Shown here: piece by piece, positions 25,614 to 35,191 of the stretch
Layout of the letters: the number at the start of each line of letters is the position of its first letter
How positions within the stretch are numbered: the stretch's first letter is position 1
From: an uncultured Neomegalonema sp.
GTDB lineage: Bacteria; Pseudomonadota; Alphaproteobacteria; Rhodobacterales; Rhodobacteraceae
Direction of reading: 5' to 3'
NCBI GenBank assembly: GCA_937927905.1
Contig: CALFWP010000143.1
Location: forward strand, 1 to 35,191
Length of the DNA: 35,191 nt
The notes under the pieces: generated by a model
What the model was told of the DNA's origin: nothing
What the model saw: the letters and a program-made list of their open reading frames with translations, nothing else
Database searches by the model: none
Made by a program: the position numbers and the translations under genes

Positions 25614-26027
25614 TCACCAATCTGTCCGCGCGACAAAGCGGCATTTCACAGGCAGTTTCATAGCTGCGAGTCGAAGCGCCTCTTGTGCAACAGGTTCTGT
25701 CACCCCGTCAATCTCAAACATGACCCGACCGGGTTTAACTTTCGCTGCCCAGTATTCAACAGAGCCCTTACCTTTACCCATACGGACTTCAGTAGGTTTT
25801 TTCGAAACAGGCACATCAGGAAAAATACGAATCCAAACACGGCCCTGACGTTTCATGTAACGCGTCATAGCACGACGGGCGGCCTCAATTTGACGTGCAG
25901 TTACCCGCTCCGGTTCAAGAGCTTTCAAACCGTATGAACCGAAGTTCAGATCTACGCCGCCTTTGGCTTCGCCCTTAATACGACCCTTATGGGCCTTACG
26001 GTATTTCGTGCGCTTTGGTTGCAGCAT
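25614..26027 (-). CDS. rplP: 50S ribosomal protein L16
   Basis: L16 organises the A-site side of the 50S peptidyl transferase region. The 137 residues start [16 protein letters not shown] and include [27 protein letters not shown] and [20 protein letters not shown], which are diagnostic. GAGGAG lies before the ATG, contributed by the end of rpsC. It is 12 nt after rpsC and 52 nt before rpmC. Confidence 0.98.
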   Translation of the reverse strand: MLQPKRTKYRKAHKGRIKGEAKGGVDLNFGSYGLKALEPERVTARQIEAARRAMTRYMKRQGRVWIRIFPDVPVSKKPTEVRMGKGKGSVEYWAAKVKPGRVMFEIDGVTEPVAQEALRLAAMKLPVKCRFVARTDW

Positions 26028-26039
26028 CTAATTTACTCC

Positions 26040-26777
26040 TCAGTCGCGATCACGGCGAGGTCCGCGACCACCGCCGGGACGTCCACCACCGCCGGGGCGA
26101 CCACCCTCTTGCAATTCCGCCGCACGCTTATCACGCGCCATTGGATCATGCTCAAGGATTTCACCTTTGAAGATCCAAACTTTAACACCACAAACACCGT
26201 AAGCGGTATGACCCGAAGCAGTTGCGTAATCCACATCGGCGCGCAAAGTATGAAGTGGCACACGCCCTTCACGATACCATTCTGTTCGGGCGATTTCAGC
26301 ACCACCGAGACGGCCACCGACATTGACACGAATACCCAATGCGCCCATACGCATGGCGTTTTGCACAGCACGTTTCATAGCACGGCGGAATGACACGCGG
26401 CGCTCAAGCTGTTGCGCAATATTTTCAGCGACCAGTTGCGCGTCAATCTCTGGCTTACGCACCTCTACAATGTTCAGGTGCAGTTCGCTTTCAGTGAACT
26501 TTGCAAGCTTTTGACGCAATTTTTCAATATCCGCGCCTTTTTTACCGATGATCACACCGGGACGACCAGCATGAATCGTAACGCGGCATTTTTTATGCGG
26601 ACGTTCAATGATTACACGGCTGATTGAAGCCTGCTTGCATTCCTTAAAGATAAACTCTCGAATTGCGATGTCTTCATGCAAAAGCTCACCGTATTCACGA
26701 GTATTCGCATACCAACGCGAATCCCATGTACGGTTGATCCCGAGGCGAATACCGATGGGATTAATCTTCTGTCCCAT
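26040..26777 (-). CDS. rpsC: 30S ribosomal protein S3
   Basis: S3 forms part of the mRNA entry channel and has mRNA helicase activity with S4 and S5. The 245 residues start [22 protein letters not shown], followed by a type II KH domain with [16 protein letters not shown] (about 74-89), and a C-terminal domain with [12 protein letters not shown]. The last 30 residues form a Gly/Arg-rich tail ([12 protein letters not shown] and onward), which is typical of alphaproteobacterial S3 but absent in E. coli. The ATG shares one base with the rplV stop (TAATG), and GAGGAG sits inside rplV. Confidence 0.98.
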   Translation of the reverse strand: MGQKINPIGIRLGINRTWDSRWYANTREYGELLHEDIAIREFIFKECKQASISRVIIERPHKKCRVTIHAGRPGVIIGKKGADIEKLRQKLAKFTESELHLNIVEVRKPEIDAQLVAENIAQQLERRVSFRRAMKRAVQNAMRMGALGIRVNVGGRLGGAEIARTEWYREGRVPLHTLRADVDYATASGHTAYGVCGVKVWIFKGEILEHDPMARDKRAAELQEGGRPGGGGRPGGGRGPRRDRD

Positions 26778-27154
26778 TATGCAGACTCCTCTTCACGAAC
26801 CTTGATGGTCAATTGCGCAAACGGTTTAAGAATCTTGCCGAAGCGTCCCCGTGCACGAGGGCGGCCACGCTTAAGGGTAATATTCTTACCGACCCATGCT
26901 TCAGCAACCACGAGGCTGTCCACATCAAGACCGTGATTATTTTCAGCATTCGCAACAGCAGATTGCAGTGTCTTCTTTACGTCACCCGCAATACGCTTTT
27001 TGGAAAAGGTCAGCTCAGCCAAAGCTGTACCAACTGTTTTACCTCTGATTTGCTGCGCAACAAGATTTAGTTTCTGTGGGCTGACGCGGAGCATCCGGTT
27101 TACAGCCATGGCCTCATTATCCGCTACGCGGCGAGGATTGGTTTGCTTGCCCAT
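26777..27154 (-). CDS. rplV: 50S ribosomal protein L22
   Basis: L22 lines the exit tunnel with a long beta-hairpin. The 125 residues start [18 protein letters not shown] and contain [21 protein letters not shown], then [21 protein letters not shown] and the hairpin tip [15 protein letters not shown]. The tip is intact, so no macrolide-resistance deletion is seen. It is 3 nt after rpsS and overlaps rpsC by one base. Confidence 0.98.
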   Translation of the reverse strand: MGKQTNPRRVADNEAMAVNRMLRVSPQKLNLVAQQIRGKTVGTALAELTFSKKRIAGDVKKTLQSAVANAENNHGLDVDSLVVAEAWVGKNITLKRGRPRARGRFGKILKPFAQLTIKVREEESA

Positions 27155-27157
27155 CTC

Positions 27158-27436
27158 TTACTTCCGCTTCGCTTTTTTGTCAGCCGCATGGCCGTAATAG
27201 GTACGAGTTGGCGAGAATTCACCTAGTTTATGTCCAATCATATCCTCAGAGATGAGAACAGGAATGTGCTTTTTACCATTATGTACGCCAAAAGTAAGGC
27301 CTACAAATTGGGGAAGAATGGTCGAACGACGCGACCATGTTTTGATAATTTCTTTGCGGCCGCTTTCACGAACAGCTTCTGCTTTTTTAAGCAGATAACC
27401 ATCCACAAACGGGCCTTTCCAGACGGAACGAGGCAT
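27158..27436 (-). CDS. rpsS: 30S ribosomal protein S19
   Basis: S19 is in the 30S head next to S13. The 92 residues start [20 protein letters not shown] and carry [29 protein letters not shown] and the C-terminal [21 protein letters not shown], all conserved. AAGGAG lies before the ATG. It is 12 nt after rplB and 3 nt before rplV. Confidence 0.98.
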   Translation of the reverse strand: MPRSVWKGPFVDGYLLKKAEAVRESGRKEIIKTWSRRSTILPQFVGLTFGVHNGKKHIPVLISEDMIGHKLGEFSPTRTYYGHAADKKAKRK

Positions 27437-27448
27437 GTCTGGCGCTCC

Positions 27449-28285
27449 TTATTTCTTCTTACGCGCGTGGCGGTTGCGGATGATGAGTTTATCAGTTGTC
27501 TTGTTATTCCGTGTACGCGGACCCTTGGTCGGCTTACCCCAAGGCGTAACCGGGTTACGACCACCTGACGTCCGGCCTTCACCACCACCATGCGGGTGAT
27601 CAATCGGGTTCATTGCGACACCTCGAACCGAAGGGCGCTTACCTTTCCAGCGCGTACGACCTGCTTTACCGAAATTTTGGTTTGAATGATCAGGATTAGA
27701 CACCGCACCGACTGTCGCCATGCATTCCTGTCGCACAAGGCGCAGTTCACCTGAACCAAGACGAATTTGAGCGTATCCGCCATCACGACCGACAAATTGA
27801 GCATAAGAACCGGCTGAACGGGCGATTTGCCCTCCCTTCATCGGCTTCATCTCTACATTGTGGATTATTGTACCAATAGGCATACCCGATAACGGCATCG
27901 CATTGCCAGGACGTATATCAACCTTCGCACCGGCTACGATCGTATCTCCAATAGCCAGTCTTTGAGGCGCAAGGATATAATTAATCTCACCATCGGTGTA
28001 TTTAATCAATGCAATGAATGCCGTCCGGTTGGGATCGTATTCAATCCGTTCAACGGTCGCGGGCATATCCCACTTACGTCTTTTAAAATCAACGATCCGG
28101 TATAGCTTCTTAGAACCACCGCCGATGCGTCGCGCCGTAATCCGGCCCGTATTATTCCGGCCACCCTTTTTTGTAAGACCTTGTGTCAAAGTCTTCTCAG
28201 GACGACCTTTATAAAGATCAGCGCGGTCAATCAGCACCAGCCCCCGCTGGCCCGGCGTCGTCGGCTTGTATTTCTTTAACGCCAT
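27449..28285 (-). CDS. rplB: 50S ribosomal protein L2
   Basis: L2 is needed for subunit association and peptidyl transferase function. The 278 residues include [18 protein letters not shown] (about 43-60), the KOW-like middle, and the C-terminal signature [21 protein letters not shown]. His230 here equals the functionally important His229 of E. coli. GGGAGA precedes the ATG. It lies 51 nt after rplW, and that gap holds a small hairpin. Confidence 0.99.
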   Translation of the reverse strand: MALKKYKPTTPGQRGLVLIDRADLYKGRPEKTLTQGLTKKGGRNNTGRITARRIGGGSKKLYRIVDFKRRKWDMPATVERIEYDPNRTAFIALIKYTDGEINYILAPQRLAIGDTIVAGAKVDIRPGNAMPLSGMPIGTIIHNVEMKPMKGGQIARSAGSYAQFVGRDGGYAQIRLGSGELRLVRQECMATVGAVSNPDHSNQNFGKAGRTRWKGKRPSVRGVAMNPIDHPHGGGEGRTSGGRNPVTPWGKPTKGPRTRNNKTTDKLIIRNRHARKKK

Positions 28286-28303
28286 GCTTTCTGTCTCCCG
28301 TGC

Positions 28304-28320
28304 GCAAGGCAGAACCTTGC
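28304..28320 (-). other. Small intercistronic hairpin between rplW and rplB
   Basis: GCAAGG and CCTTGC form a perfect 6-bp stem with a 5-nt loop. No T tract follows. It lies just before the rplB ribosome binding site and could be a processing or regulatory stem. Confidence 0.35.
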
Positions 28321-28336
28321 AAACTTCATTAGGGCC

Positions 28337-28633
28337 TTAAAGGCCCGTCGTAACGTCAATCATTGCGCCGTCCTGCAGCGTAACAACAGCTTTCTTGATG
28401 TCTTTACGCTGACCACGGCGGCCACGGAAGACTTTACGCTTACCCTTTTGGATCAGCGTATTCACTTTCGTGACCTTAACATTGAACAGAGCCTCCACCG
28501 CGTCGCGGATAGAGCCTTTATCGGCATCGATGGCAACTTCGAAAACAACAGCATTTGATTCTGATGCGAGTGTTGATTTTTCGGTTACGATAGGACGACG
28601 GATAACATCGTAATGTTTCGTTTCCGCACTCAT
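28337..28633 (-). CDS. rplW: 50S ribosomal protein L23
   Basis: L23 lies at the tunnel exit and docks trigger factor and signal recognition particle. The 98 residues contain the family patterns [15 protein letters not shown] (about 11-25), [30 protein letters not shown] and [22 protein letters not shown] precedes the ATG within the end of rplD. The ATG overlaps the rplD stop by 4 nt (ATGA). It is 51 nt before rplB. Confidence 0.98.
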   Translation of the reverse strand: MSAETKHYDVIRRPIVTEKSTLASESNAVVFEVAIDADKGSIRDAVEALFNVKVTKVNTLIQKGKRKVFRGRRGQRKDIKKAVVTLQDGAMIDVTTGL

Positions 28634-29271
28634 GACGCAGCCCCTTCTTTCGCGCCAAGACGCGCATTCAGAATATCAAGACCGGCCTTGGTCACAACCA
28701 GCGTATCTTTAAGCATTATGTCATACACATTGGCACCGCCACCTGGAAGCACATCGATGCCATTGAGGTTGCCGACAGCACGCGCAAACCCGCTATTAAG
28801 TTCCGCCCCATCGATAATGAGCGCTTTTTTAACACCGAGTTTTTCCAAATGCCCTTTAAGCGATCTGGTCTTGCCATCCTCAAGCAACGCCGAATCCAGC
28901 ACTATCAACTTTTTCGCTGCTACCTTATCCGACAATGCCATCTTCAAGCCAAGTGCACGTACTTTTTTTGGTAAATCATGAGCATGACTGCGGGATTTCG
29001 GGCCTTTATAGACACCACCGCCGCGGAAAATGGGCGCACCACGTGATCCGTGACGGGCACCGCCTGTACCTTTTTGACGATAGATCTTCTTCGTCGAGTA
29101 CTTAACCTCGGACCGGCCCTTTGTAGAATGCGTCCCTGCCTGGGCTCGCGCTCTTTGCCACCGTACAACACGGTGAAGAATATCAGCACGAGGCTCAACA
29201 GCGAAAATAGACTCATCAAGCTCCACATCACCGGCAACGCTTGCATCCAGTTTAAACACGTCGATTTTCAT
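28630..29271 (-). CDS. rplD: 50S ribosomal protein L4
   Basis: L4 binds 23S rRNA with a globular domain and a tunnel-lining loop; in E. coli it also represses the S10 operon. The 213 residues contain the loop [36 protein letters not shown] (about 61-96) and the globular [11 protein letters not shown] region. The loop is intact. The ATG overlaps the rplC stop by 4 nt and the stop overlaps rplW by 4 nt. Autoregulation by L4 is not seen directly here. Confidence 0.98.
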   Translation of the reverse strand: MKIDVFKLDASVAGDVELDESIFAVEPRADILHRVVRWQRARAQAGTHSTKGRSEVKYSTKKIYRQKGTGGARHGSRGAPIFRGGGVYKGPKSRSHAHDLPKKVRALGLKMALSDKVAAKKLIVLDSALLEDGKTRSLKGHLEKLGVKKALIIDGAELNSGFARAVGNLNGIDVLPGGGANVYDIMLKDTLVVTKAGLDILNARLGAKEGAAS

Positions 29272-30008
29272 TCCTGTGTCTCCCCGGACCCAGAGGCATC
29301 ACCTTCCGGAACATCCGCAGTTTTCGCAGCCGCAGAAGACCGTAAAGCGGCAGGCATTGGTGCATCCTCCGGCAGTGCCTTTTTGGATGCATCCTTGATC
29401 ATTACCCAACCGCCTTTAGCACCGGGAACCGCACCGCGGATCATAATCAGACCACGTTCTGTATCCGTACGTTCGATACGAAGGTTCTGGGTTGTCACAC
29501 GGGCATCACCCATGTGACCGGCCATTTTTTTCCCTTTAAAAACTTTACCAGGATCCTGACACTGACCCGTAGAACCGTGAGATCGGTGCGAAATGGAAAC
29601 ACCGTGAGACGCACGCAATCCACCGAAATTATGCCGCTTCATCGCTCCGGCAAAACCTTTACCGATCGAGGTTCCCACAACGTCAACAAATTGACCTTCG
29701 GAATAATGAGCTGCAACAATCTCTTCACCAACCCCGATAAGATTGTCGGGTGACACACGAAATTCCGCAATACGCCGCTTAGGTTCTACTTTTGCAATCG
29801 CAAAATGACCCCGCATCGGGGCAGATACCCGCTTTGCCTTTGCAGCACCTGCACCAAGCTGAACAGCCGTATAACCATCCCTCTCAATCGTGCGTTGTGC
29901 AATAACTTGTACATTATCCATGCTGAGCACAGTAACCGGAACCTGACGACCGTCATCCATAAACAGACGGGTCATTCCGAGCTTCCGTGCGAGTACGCCA
30001 GTCCGCAT
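29268..30008 (-). CDS. rplC: 50S ribosomal protein L3
   Basis: L3 initiates 50S assembly and reaches toward the peptidyl transferase centre. The 246 residues start [16 protein letters not shown] and include [56 protein letters not shown], the strongest family signature. The C-terminus is an acidic/Ser-rich tail of about 35 residues beyond E. coli L3. GGGAGGG lies before the ATG. It follows rpsJ by 14 nt and overlaps rplD by 4 nt. Confidence 0.98.
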   Translation of the reverse strand: MRTGVLARKLGMTRLFMDDGRQVPVTVLSMDNVQVIAQRTIERDGYTAVQLGAGAAKAKRVSAPMRGHFAIAKVEPKRRIAEFRVSPDNLIGVGEEIVAAHYSEGQFVDVVGTSIGKGFAGAMKRHNFGGLRASHGVSISHRSHGSTGQCQDPGKVFKGKKMAGHMGDARVTTQNLRIERTDTERGLIMIRGAVPGAKGGWVMIKDASKKALPEDAPMPAALRSSAAAKTADVPEGDASGSGETQE

Positions 30009-30022
30009 AAGAAGCCCTCCCT

Positions 30023-30331
30023 TTAAAGTTTGATCTCAACATCCACACCAGCCGCAAGATCAAGCTTCATCAGCGCATCTACGGTTTGTGGAGTCGGGTC
30101 TACAATGTCGAGAAGCCGCTTATGCGTGCGAATCTCAAACTGCTCGCGGCTTTTCTTGTCGATGTGAGGCGATCTGAGTACCGTGTACTTCTCGATACGC
30201 GTCGGCAGTGGAATAGGACCACGAACCTGTGCGCCGGTACGCTTGGCCGTGTTGACAATCTCGAGCGTCGACGTATCGAGCGTTCGATGATCGAAGGCCT
30301 TAAGCCGTATGCGGATATTTTGTCCCGTCAT
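30023..30331 (-). CDS. rpsJ: 30S ribosomal protein S10 (NusE)
   Basis: S10 is in the 30S head and, as NusE, pairs with NusB in antitermination and links to NusG. The 102 residues contain [60 protein letters not shown] and DVEIKL. GAGAGG precedes the ATG. It follows tuf after a 75-nt gap that holds a strong hairpin, so its expression may differ from that of tuf. Confidence 0.98.
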   Translation of the reverse strand: MTGQNIRIRLKAFDHRTLDTSTLEIVNTAKRTGAQVRGPIPLPTRIEKYTVLRSPHIDKKSREQFEIRTHKRLLDIVDPTPQTVDALMKLDLAAGVDVEIKL

Positions 30332-30365
30332 GGGAGCGCCTCTCGAAAAACCTGTTCAATAGTAA

Positions 30366-30389
30366 GGGCCGGAATAAGAATTCCGGCCC
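30366..30389 (-). other. Strong hairpin between tuf and rpsJ (possible attenuator or processing site)
   Basis: GGGCCGGAAT (30366-30375) and ATTCCGGCCC (30380-30389) are perfectly complementary over 10 bp with an AAGA/TCTT tetraloop. On the minus strand TTACTATT follows, a poor T tract. It sits 17 nt after the tuf stop. It may cause partial termination, an RNase cut, or protect the tuf mRNA 3' end. Confidence 0.6.
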
Positions 30390-30406
30390 CAGCTTATAGT
30401 CGTAAA

Positions 30407-31582
30407 CTATTCGATGATCTTCGAAACGACACCGGCACCAACGGTACGGCCGCCTTCGCGGATCGCAAAACGGAGTTTTTCTTCCATAGCGATCGGTGCA
30501 ATCAGCTCGACCAGCATCTTTACGTTATCACCCGGCATAACCATTTCGGTGCCTTCGGGCAGCTCAACCATTCCGGTTACATCCGTCGTACGGAAATAGA
30601 ACTGCGGACGATACTTGGTAAAGAACGGAGTATGGCGACCGCCTTCATCCTTATTCAGAATGTATGCTTCGGCCTCAAACTTCGTATGTGGCGTCACCGA
30701 ACCCGGCTTACACAGAACCTGACCACGTTCGATCGCATCACGGTCAACACCGCGAAGAAGAGCACCGATGTTATCACCGGCTTCACCGCGATCCAGCAGC
30801 TTACGGAACATCTCAACACCGGTACATGTTGTTTTCTGTGTGTCTTTGATGCCAACGATTTCAATTTCTTCGCCAACAGTAACAACACCACGCTCAACAC
30901 GGCCCGTTGCAACAGTACCACGACCGGAAATCGAGAACACGTCCTCAACCGGCATCAGGAAAGGTTGGTCAATGGGACGGTCAGGCGTTGGGATGTAATC
31001 ATCTACAGCCTTCATCAGTTCTGCGATTTTCTCGGAACCGATATTGTCATCACGACCTTCAAGTGCCGCCAATGCGGAACCGGCAACGATCGGGATGTCA
31101 TCTCCCGGGAAGTCATAGGAAGACAGCAGCTCGCGAATTTCCATCTCAACCAGCTCAAGCAGTTCTTCGTCGTCAACCTGATCAACCTTATTCATGAACA
31201 CGACCAGCGCAGGCACACCAACCTGGCGGGCAAGCAGGATGTGCTCACGGGTTTGCGGCATCGGACCATCTGCAGCGTTCACAACAAGGATCGCACCATC
31301 CATTTGCGCAGCGCCAGTGATCATGTTTTTCACGTAATCGGCGTGACCTGGGCAATCAACGTGTGCATAGTGACGGCTTTCCGTCTCGTATTCAACGTGT
31401 GCTGTTGAAATGGTGATGCCGCGGGCTTTCTCTTCCGGCGCACCGTCAATTTCGTCATAGGCTTTAAAATCACCGAACTGCTTGGTAATCGCAGCAGTCA
31501 ATGTTGTTTTACCATGGTCAACGTGGCCGATTGTGCCGACGTTAACGTGTGGTTTATTTCTTTCAAACTTTTCCTTGGCCAT
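30407..31582 (-). CDS. tuf: Elongation factor Tu
   Basis: EF-Tu delivers aminoacyl-tRNA to the ribosome as a GTPase. The 391 residues contain the P-loop GHVDHGKT (19-26), DCPGH (76-80) and NKVD (131-134), then domains 2 and 3 ending in [10 protein letters not shown]. This is the str-operon copy. A second copy is common in Rhodobacterales but would lie outside the window. GGAG precedes the ATG. It is 65 nt after fusA, and the codons are highly biased, fitting strong expression. Confidence 0.99.
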   Translation of the reverse strand: MAKEKFERNKPHVNVGTIGHVDHGKTTLTAAITKQFGDFKAYDEIDGAPEEKARGITISTAHVEYETESRHYAHVDCPGHADYVKNMITGAAQMDGAILVVNAADGPMPQTREHILLARQVGVPALVVFMNKVDQVDDEELLELVEMEIRELLSSYDFPGDDIPIVAGSALAALEGRDDNIGSEKIAELMKAVDDYIPTPDRPIDQPFLMPVEDVFSISGRGTVATGRVERGVVTVGEEIEIVGIKDTQKTTCTGVEMFRKLLDRGEAGDNIGALLRGVDRDAIERGQVLCKPGSVTPHTKFEAEAYILNKDEGGRHTPFFTKYRPQFYFRTTDVTGMVELPEGTEMVMPGDNVKMLVELIAPIAMEEKLRFAIREGGRTVGAGVVSKIIE

Positions 31583-31647
31583 CTCTGGTCTCCGTACTTT
31601 TCAATGGCGTCGCGGCGGACCGCGCGTCTTGGGTTGGTCCGTCGGTA

Positions 31648-33765
31648 TTAAGTATATTTCGCCTGAATTTCTTCGGCGACGGCTTGAGGCACTTGCTCGT
31701 AGTGATCGAACTGCATCGTAAACTGCGCCCGTCCCTGGGACATAGAACGCAGCGTATTAACGTAGCCGAACATATTTGCAAGTGGAACAAAGGCTTTAAT
31801 CGAGGTCGCAACTCCACGGGCTTCCGTCCCCTGAATCTGCCCGCGACGGGAATTCAGGTCGCCGATAATGTCACCCATGTAATCTTCAGGTGTCACAACC
31901 TCGACATTCATCATCGGCTCAAGCAACTTTGGGTTGCCTTTACGGATGGCTTCACGCGTACCGGAACGTGCTGCAATTTCAAACGCAAGTACCGATGAAT
32001 CAACATCGTGATAAGCACCGTCGAGCAGAACCGCTTTAAAGTCGATCACAGGGAAACCGGCTAGCGGACCGGAATCCATAACCGACTGAATGCCTTTTTC
32101 AACACCAGGAATATATTCCTTCGGCACGTTACCGCCAACGATCTTGCTTTCGAAACTATATCCCTCACCGGGTTCAACCGGTTCAAGCTGCAACTTCACT
32201 CGCGCAAACTGACCGGTACCACCGGATTGCTTTTTATGGGTGTAGTCGATTTCAGTCGGCGCTGTAATCGTTTCACGGTAAGCCACCTGAGGAGCGCCGA
32301 TATTCGCCTCAACCTTGAATTCGCGCTTCAGACGATCCACGAGGATATCAAGGTGAAGTTCACCCATACCCTTCATGATCGTTTGACCGGATTCCAGATC
32401 GGTTTCAACGCGGAAAGAAGGATCCTCGGCAGCAAGACGCGCCAAACCTTGAGACATTTTCTCCTGGTCCGCTTTGGTTTTAGGCTCAACAGCGATCTCG
32501 ATCACCGGATCAGGGAAGTTCATTGTTTCCAGAATGACAGGCTTTTGCTTATCGCAAAGCGTATCACCCGTTGTCGTATCCTTCAGACCGGCAAGCGCAA
32601 TGATATCACCGGCAAACGCTTCTGTGATCTCGTCTTGCTTATTCGAGTGCATCATGACCATACGGCCGACACGCTCAGGCTTGCCCTTTGTGGAATTGAG
32701 CAGCGAGTCGCCTTTGTTCAGCATACCGGAATAAATCCGCGTAAATGTGAGCGTACCCATGTAAGGGTCGTTCATGATCTTAAAGGCCAGCCCGGAAAAC
32801 GGCTCGGCATCGTCTGCACTTCGCTCAATGTTCCGTGTTTCCGTCTCATCACCCGGCGCAAATCCGGTATAAGCCGGTACATCAAGAGGACCGGGAAGAA
32901 AGTCAATCACCGAGTTCAGCATAGGCTGAACGCCTTTGTTCTTGAATGCCGAACCGCAAATTACGGGAACAAAGGAAAGCGATAAAGTACCCTTACGCAG
33001 CAAAGAACGCAGTGTATCAACATCGGGTTCCTCACCTTCGAGAAACTTCTCCATGGCGTCATCATCCATTTCGACGGCATTTTCAACCATCGTGGCGCGC
33101 CACTCATCTGCAGTGTCCTTAAGGTCGGGACGAATATCGCGAAGCTCCCAGGATGCACCTAGGTCCTCTCCTGCCCAGACCCATTCTTTCATCAGTATCA
33201 GGTCAACAATGCCTTCAAGCTCGTTTTCAGCTCCGATCGGAATCTGAACCGGCACGGGCGTCGCGCCGGTTCTTTCCTTGATCATGTTCACACAATTGAA
33301 AAAGTCCGCACCGATTTTGTCCATCTTATTGACAAAAACGATACGCGGTACTTTGTAGCGGTCCGCCTGACGCCATACTGTTTCTGTCTGCGGCTCAACA
33401 CCGGCGTTAGCATCCAGAACACAAACCGCACCATCAAGAACAGCCAATGAGCGCTCGACTTCAATTGTGAAGTCAACGTGGCCGGGCGTATCAATGATGT
33501 TGAAACGGAACTTGTCTGACTGTGCCGTCTGACCGTCCTCGGTGCGCTCCCAGAACGTCGTTGTTGCAGCAGAGGTAATCGTTATTCCCCGCTCCTGCTC
33601 CTGCTCCATCCAATCCATCGTCGCTGCACCATCATGCACTTCGCCGATCTTGTGGGATTTTCCGGTGTAGTAAAGCACACGCTCGGTTGTCGTAGTTTTA
33701 CCCGCATCAATGTGCGCCATGATGCCGAAGTTACGATACCGGTCGAGGGGATATTCGCGGGCCAT
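31648..33765 (-). CDS. fusA: Elongation factor G
   Basis: EF-G is the translocase GTPase. The 705 residues contain the P-loop AHIDAGKT (17-24), [11 protein letters not shown] (switch region), DTPGHVDF, and [10 protein letters not shown], then domains II-V with [18 protein letters not shown] and the domain IV tip region. The length matches the standard long form rather than the mitochondrial-like EF-G2. The ribosome binding site is AAGG close before the ATG. It is 48 nt after rpsG and 65 nt before tuf. Confidence 0.99.
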   Translation of the reverse strand: MAREYPLDRYRNFGIMAHIDAGKTTTTERVLYYTGKSHKIGEVHDGAATMDWMEQEQERGITITSAATTTFWERTEDGQTAQSDKFRFNIIDTPGHVDFTIEVERSLAVLDGAVCVLDANAGVEPQTETVWRQADRYKVPRIVFVNKMDKIGADFFNCVNMIKERTGATPVPVQIPIGAENELEGIVDLILMKEWVWAGEDLGASWELRDIRPDLKDTADEWRATMVENAVEMDDDAMEKFLEGEEPDVDTLRSLLRKGTLSLSFVPVICGSAFKNKGVQPMLNSVIDFLPGPLDVPAYTGFAPGDETETRNIERSADDAEPFSGLAFKIMNDPYMGTLTFTRIYSGMLNKGDSLLNSTKGKPERVGRMVMMHSNKQDEITEAFAGDIIALAGLKDTTTGDTLCDKQKPVILETMNFPDPVIEIAVEPKTKADQEKMSQGLARLAAEDPSFRVETDLESGQTIMKGMGELHLDILVDRLKREFKVEANIGAPQVAYRETITAPTEIDYTHKKQSGGTGQFARVKLQLEPVEPGEGYSFESKIVGGNVPKEYIPGVEKGIQSVMDSGPLAGFPVIDFKAVLLDGAYHDVDSSVLAFEIAARSGTREAIRKGNPKLLEPMMNVEVVTPEDYMGDIIGDLNSRRGQIQGTEARGVATSIKAFVPLANMFGYVNTLRSMSQGRAQFTMQFDHYEQVPQAVAEEIQAKYT

Positions 33766-33813
33766 CTCGGTTTTACCTTGCTCGATGAATTCAGTGCTGC
33801 AACGTTCGCAGCA

Positions 33814-34296
<483 letters not shown>

Positions 34297-34668
34297 TTAC
34301 TTGGGACGCTTAGCGCCGTATTTCGAACGGCGCTGCTTACGGTCTTTAACGCCCTGAGTATCAAGAACGCCGCGAAGCACGTGATAACGGACACCCGGCA
34401 AGTCTTTCACACGGCCGCCACGGATGAGCACGACAGAGTGCTCCTGAAGGTTGTGACCCTCACCGGGGATATAGCTGATGACTTCATACCCATTCGTCAA
34501 ACGGACCTTAGCCACGCGACGCAAAGCCGAGTTCGGCTTCTTCGGTGTCGTGGTATAAACACGGGTACAAACACCACGCTTTTGCGGGCATTCCTCCAAA
34601 TGGACCGACTTGCTGCGCTTGATCTTCGGCTTGCGCGGCTTGCGTATCAGTTGTTGTATCGTTGGCAT
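34297..34668 (-). CDS. rpsL: 30S ribosomal protein S12
   Basis: S12 sits at the decoding centre. The 123 residues start [13 protein letters not shown] and carry [25 protein letters not shown] (27-51), with Lys43, and [14 protein letters not shown]. Both lysine sites at which streptomycin resistance commonly arises are unmutated, so a sensitive form is expected. The Asp in KDLPG is the site methylthiolated by RimO in other bacteria. It is the first gene after the str promoter, with a leader of about 175 nt. Confidence 0.98.
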   Translation of the reverse strand: MPTIQQLIRKPRKPKIKRSKSVHLEECPQKRGVCTRVYTTTPKKPNSALRRVAKVRLTNGYEVISYIPGEGHNLQEHSVVLIRGGRVKDLPGVRYHVLRGVLDTQGVKDRKQRRSKYGAKRPK

Positions 34669-34844
34669 TCAGCTCGCCTTATCCCGAACAGGTCATCAAA
34701 TTTCTACCAAACCGCAAAACAGAAAATGCGCCGGACAGCAAAAAGCGCCACCAGCACAAAACAACAGAGGACCAGGGCATAGCCCGATCATGCAATTTAT
34801 ATTCGCGATGCAGTCTTTCACAGGATATTTATTCCTGCAGAAGT
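34669..34844 (-). promoter_or_regulatory. Long 5' leader of the str operon
   Basis: This is the untranslated leader between the predicted transcription start and rpsL. It contains a CAGGA/TCCTG stem near its 5' end (34837-34821), a GGGC/GCCC 4-bp stem (34785-34775), and a 31-codon frame without a ribosome binding site (34791-34696, five Cys codons). No protein gene is supported. The role may be operon autoregulation, but no known S7 or other ribosomal-protein site is recognised. Confidence 0.55.
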
Positions 34845-34850
34845 GCGCGG

Positions 34851-34879
34851 AACCTAGTCAGATGACTCGCAGACGTCAA
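34851..34879 (-). promoter_or_regulatory. Sigma70 promoter of the str operon (rpsL onwards)
   Basis: On the minus strand TTGACG (34879-34874) and TAGGTT (34856-34851) are separated by exactly 17 bp, with the alphaproteobacterial-style -10. Transcription should start near 34844. It lies between the rpoC terminator and rpsL and is the clearest promoter in the window. Confidence 0.82.
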
Positions 34880-34931
34880 CCCTTGAGTAACGCCATTTGA
34901 CAGTTTTTTCCGCTATACAGTAAATGTCAGT

Positions 34932-34956
34932 AAAAAGGCGTGCCCGAAGGCACGCC
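34932..34956 (-). terminator. Intrinsic terminator after rpoC (UUCG tetraloop)
   Basis: On the minus strand GGCGTGCC and GGCACGCC form a perfect 8-bp stem closed by TTCG, followed by TTTTT (34936-34932). It lies 28 bp after the rpoC stop and separates the rpoBC unit from the str operon. Confidence 0.95.
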
Positions 34957-34984
34957 TGTCGCTATCACATTGTCAAAAGACGGT

Positions 34985-35191
34985 TTATTCTGCTGCGTCC
35001 GGAGTTTCTTCTCTTGGAGCTTCCAGTTTAACAGCCTCTTCCGCGGCCGCCTTACGCTCTGCAATGATCTTTTTATCACGCTCCGAAGCCACACGCTTCA
35101 TACGCGCCGCCATACCGCCCGTACCAGCCGGAATCAGTCTGCCGACAATGACATTTTCTTTCAGACCGACCAGCTTATCCCGCTTACCCTG
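34985..35191 (-). CDS. rpoC: DNA-directed RNA polymerase subunit beta', C-terminal end (partial)
   Basis: The last 68 codons of rpoC are present; the rest lies beyond the window. They contain the family's C-terminal signature [17 protein letters not shown], then a charged, helical tail rich in Lys, Glu and Ala ending PDAAE before TAA. The frame runs to the window edge without a stop. Its position before rpsL and the terminator in between match the usual rpoB-rpoC-rpsL order. Confidence 0.95.
   Translation of the reverse strand, partial: QGKRDKLVGLKENVIVGRLIPAGTGGMAARMKRVASERDKKIIAERKAAAEEAVKLEAPREETPDAAE

Noticed and set aside
30086-31408. 440-codon plus-strand frame opposite tuf and rpsJ
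   Set aside because: It is the antisense shadow of highly biased tuf codons, with no family-like motifs or ribosome binding site.
32227-32985. 252-codon plus-strand frame opposite fusA
   Set aside because: It is an antisense shadow of a strongly conserved gene, without its own signals.

Overview
The window looks like a chromosomal segment of an alphaproteobacterium, most likely of the Rhodobacterales/Roseobacter group. I infer this from protein style, from the ribosomal gene order (adk between secY and rpsM, no rpsD or rpmJ in the cluster), and from the neighbourhood rplQ, Do-like protease, rarA. No rRNA, tRNA, CRISPR array, insertion sequence or phage gene is visible.

Right-hand half (16.2-35.2 kb), all on the minus strand. 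This is the str, S10, spc and alpha ribosomal super-cluster. In transcription order it runs: 3' end of rpoC, a UUCG-loop terminator, a clear promoter with a leader of about 175 nt, rpsL, rpsG, fusA, tuf, rpsJ, rplC, rplD, rplW, rplB, rpsS, rplV, rpsC, rplP, rpmC, rpsQ, rplN, rplX, rplE, rpsN, rpsH, rplF, rplR, rpsE, rpmD, rplO, secY, adk, rpsM, rpsK, rpoA, rplQ, then an intrinsic terminator. The genes are packed with 1-8 nt overlaps or short gaps, several of exactly 12 nt. The cluster encodes ribosomal proteins, elongation factors G and Tu, the SecY channel, adenylate kinase and the RNA polymerase alpha subunit. The strongest internal structure is a 10-bp hairpin between tuf and rpsJ.

Middle (8.8-16.2 kb). 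On the minus strand, a TauE/SafE permease, a Do-like periplasmic serine protease and rarA are followed by recG and a secreted SGNH hydrolase. A DMT/EamA transporter lies on the plus strand between rarA and recG.

Left (0-8.8 kb), mixed strands. It holds an aldehyde dehydrogenase, a cysteine-desulfurase-like class V aminotransferase coupled to rsmD, an mlaA-mlaC pair for outer-membrane lipid transport, an ArsR regulator fused to a methyltransferase, cysteine synthase, and a Tat-exported DUF6134-like protein coupled to a short-chain dehydrogenase.

The most unusual element is at 1556-1715 on the plus strand. A Shine-Dalgarno sequence matches the 16S 3' end over 16 nt and precedes a 26-codon reading frame. 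Two hairpins follow, the second a textbook terminator, all upstream of the class V aminotransferase gene. It could be an independent small mRNA or a leader-peptide attenuator. A second notable point is an intrinsic terminator for the mla genes that lies inside the coding sequence of the convergent rsmD gene.
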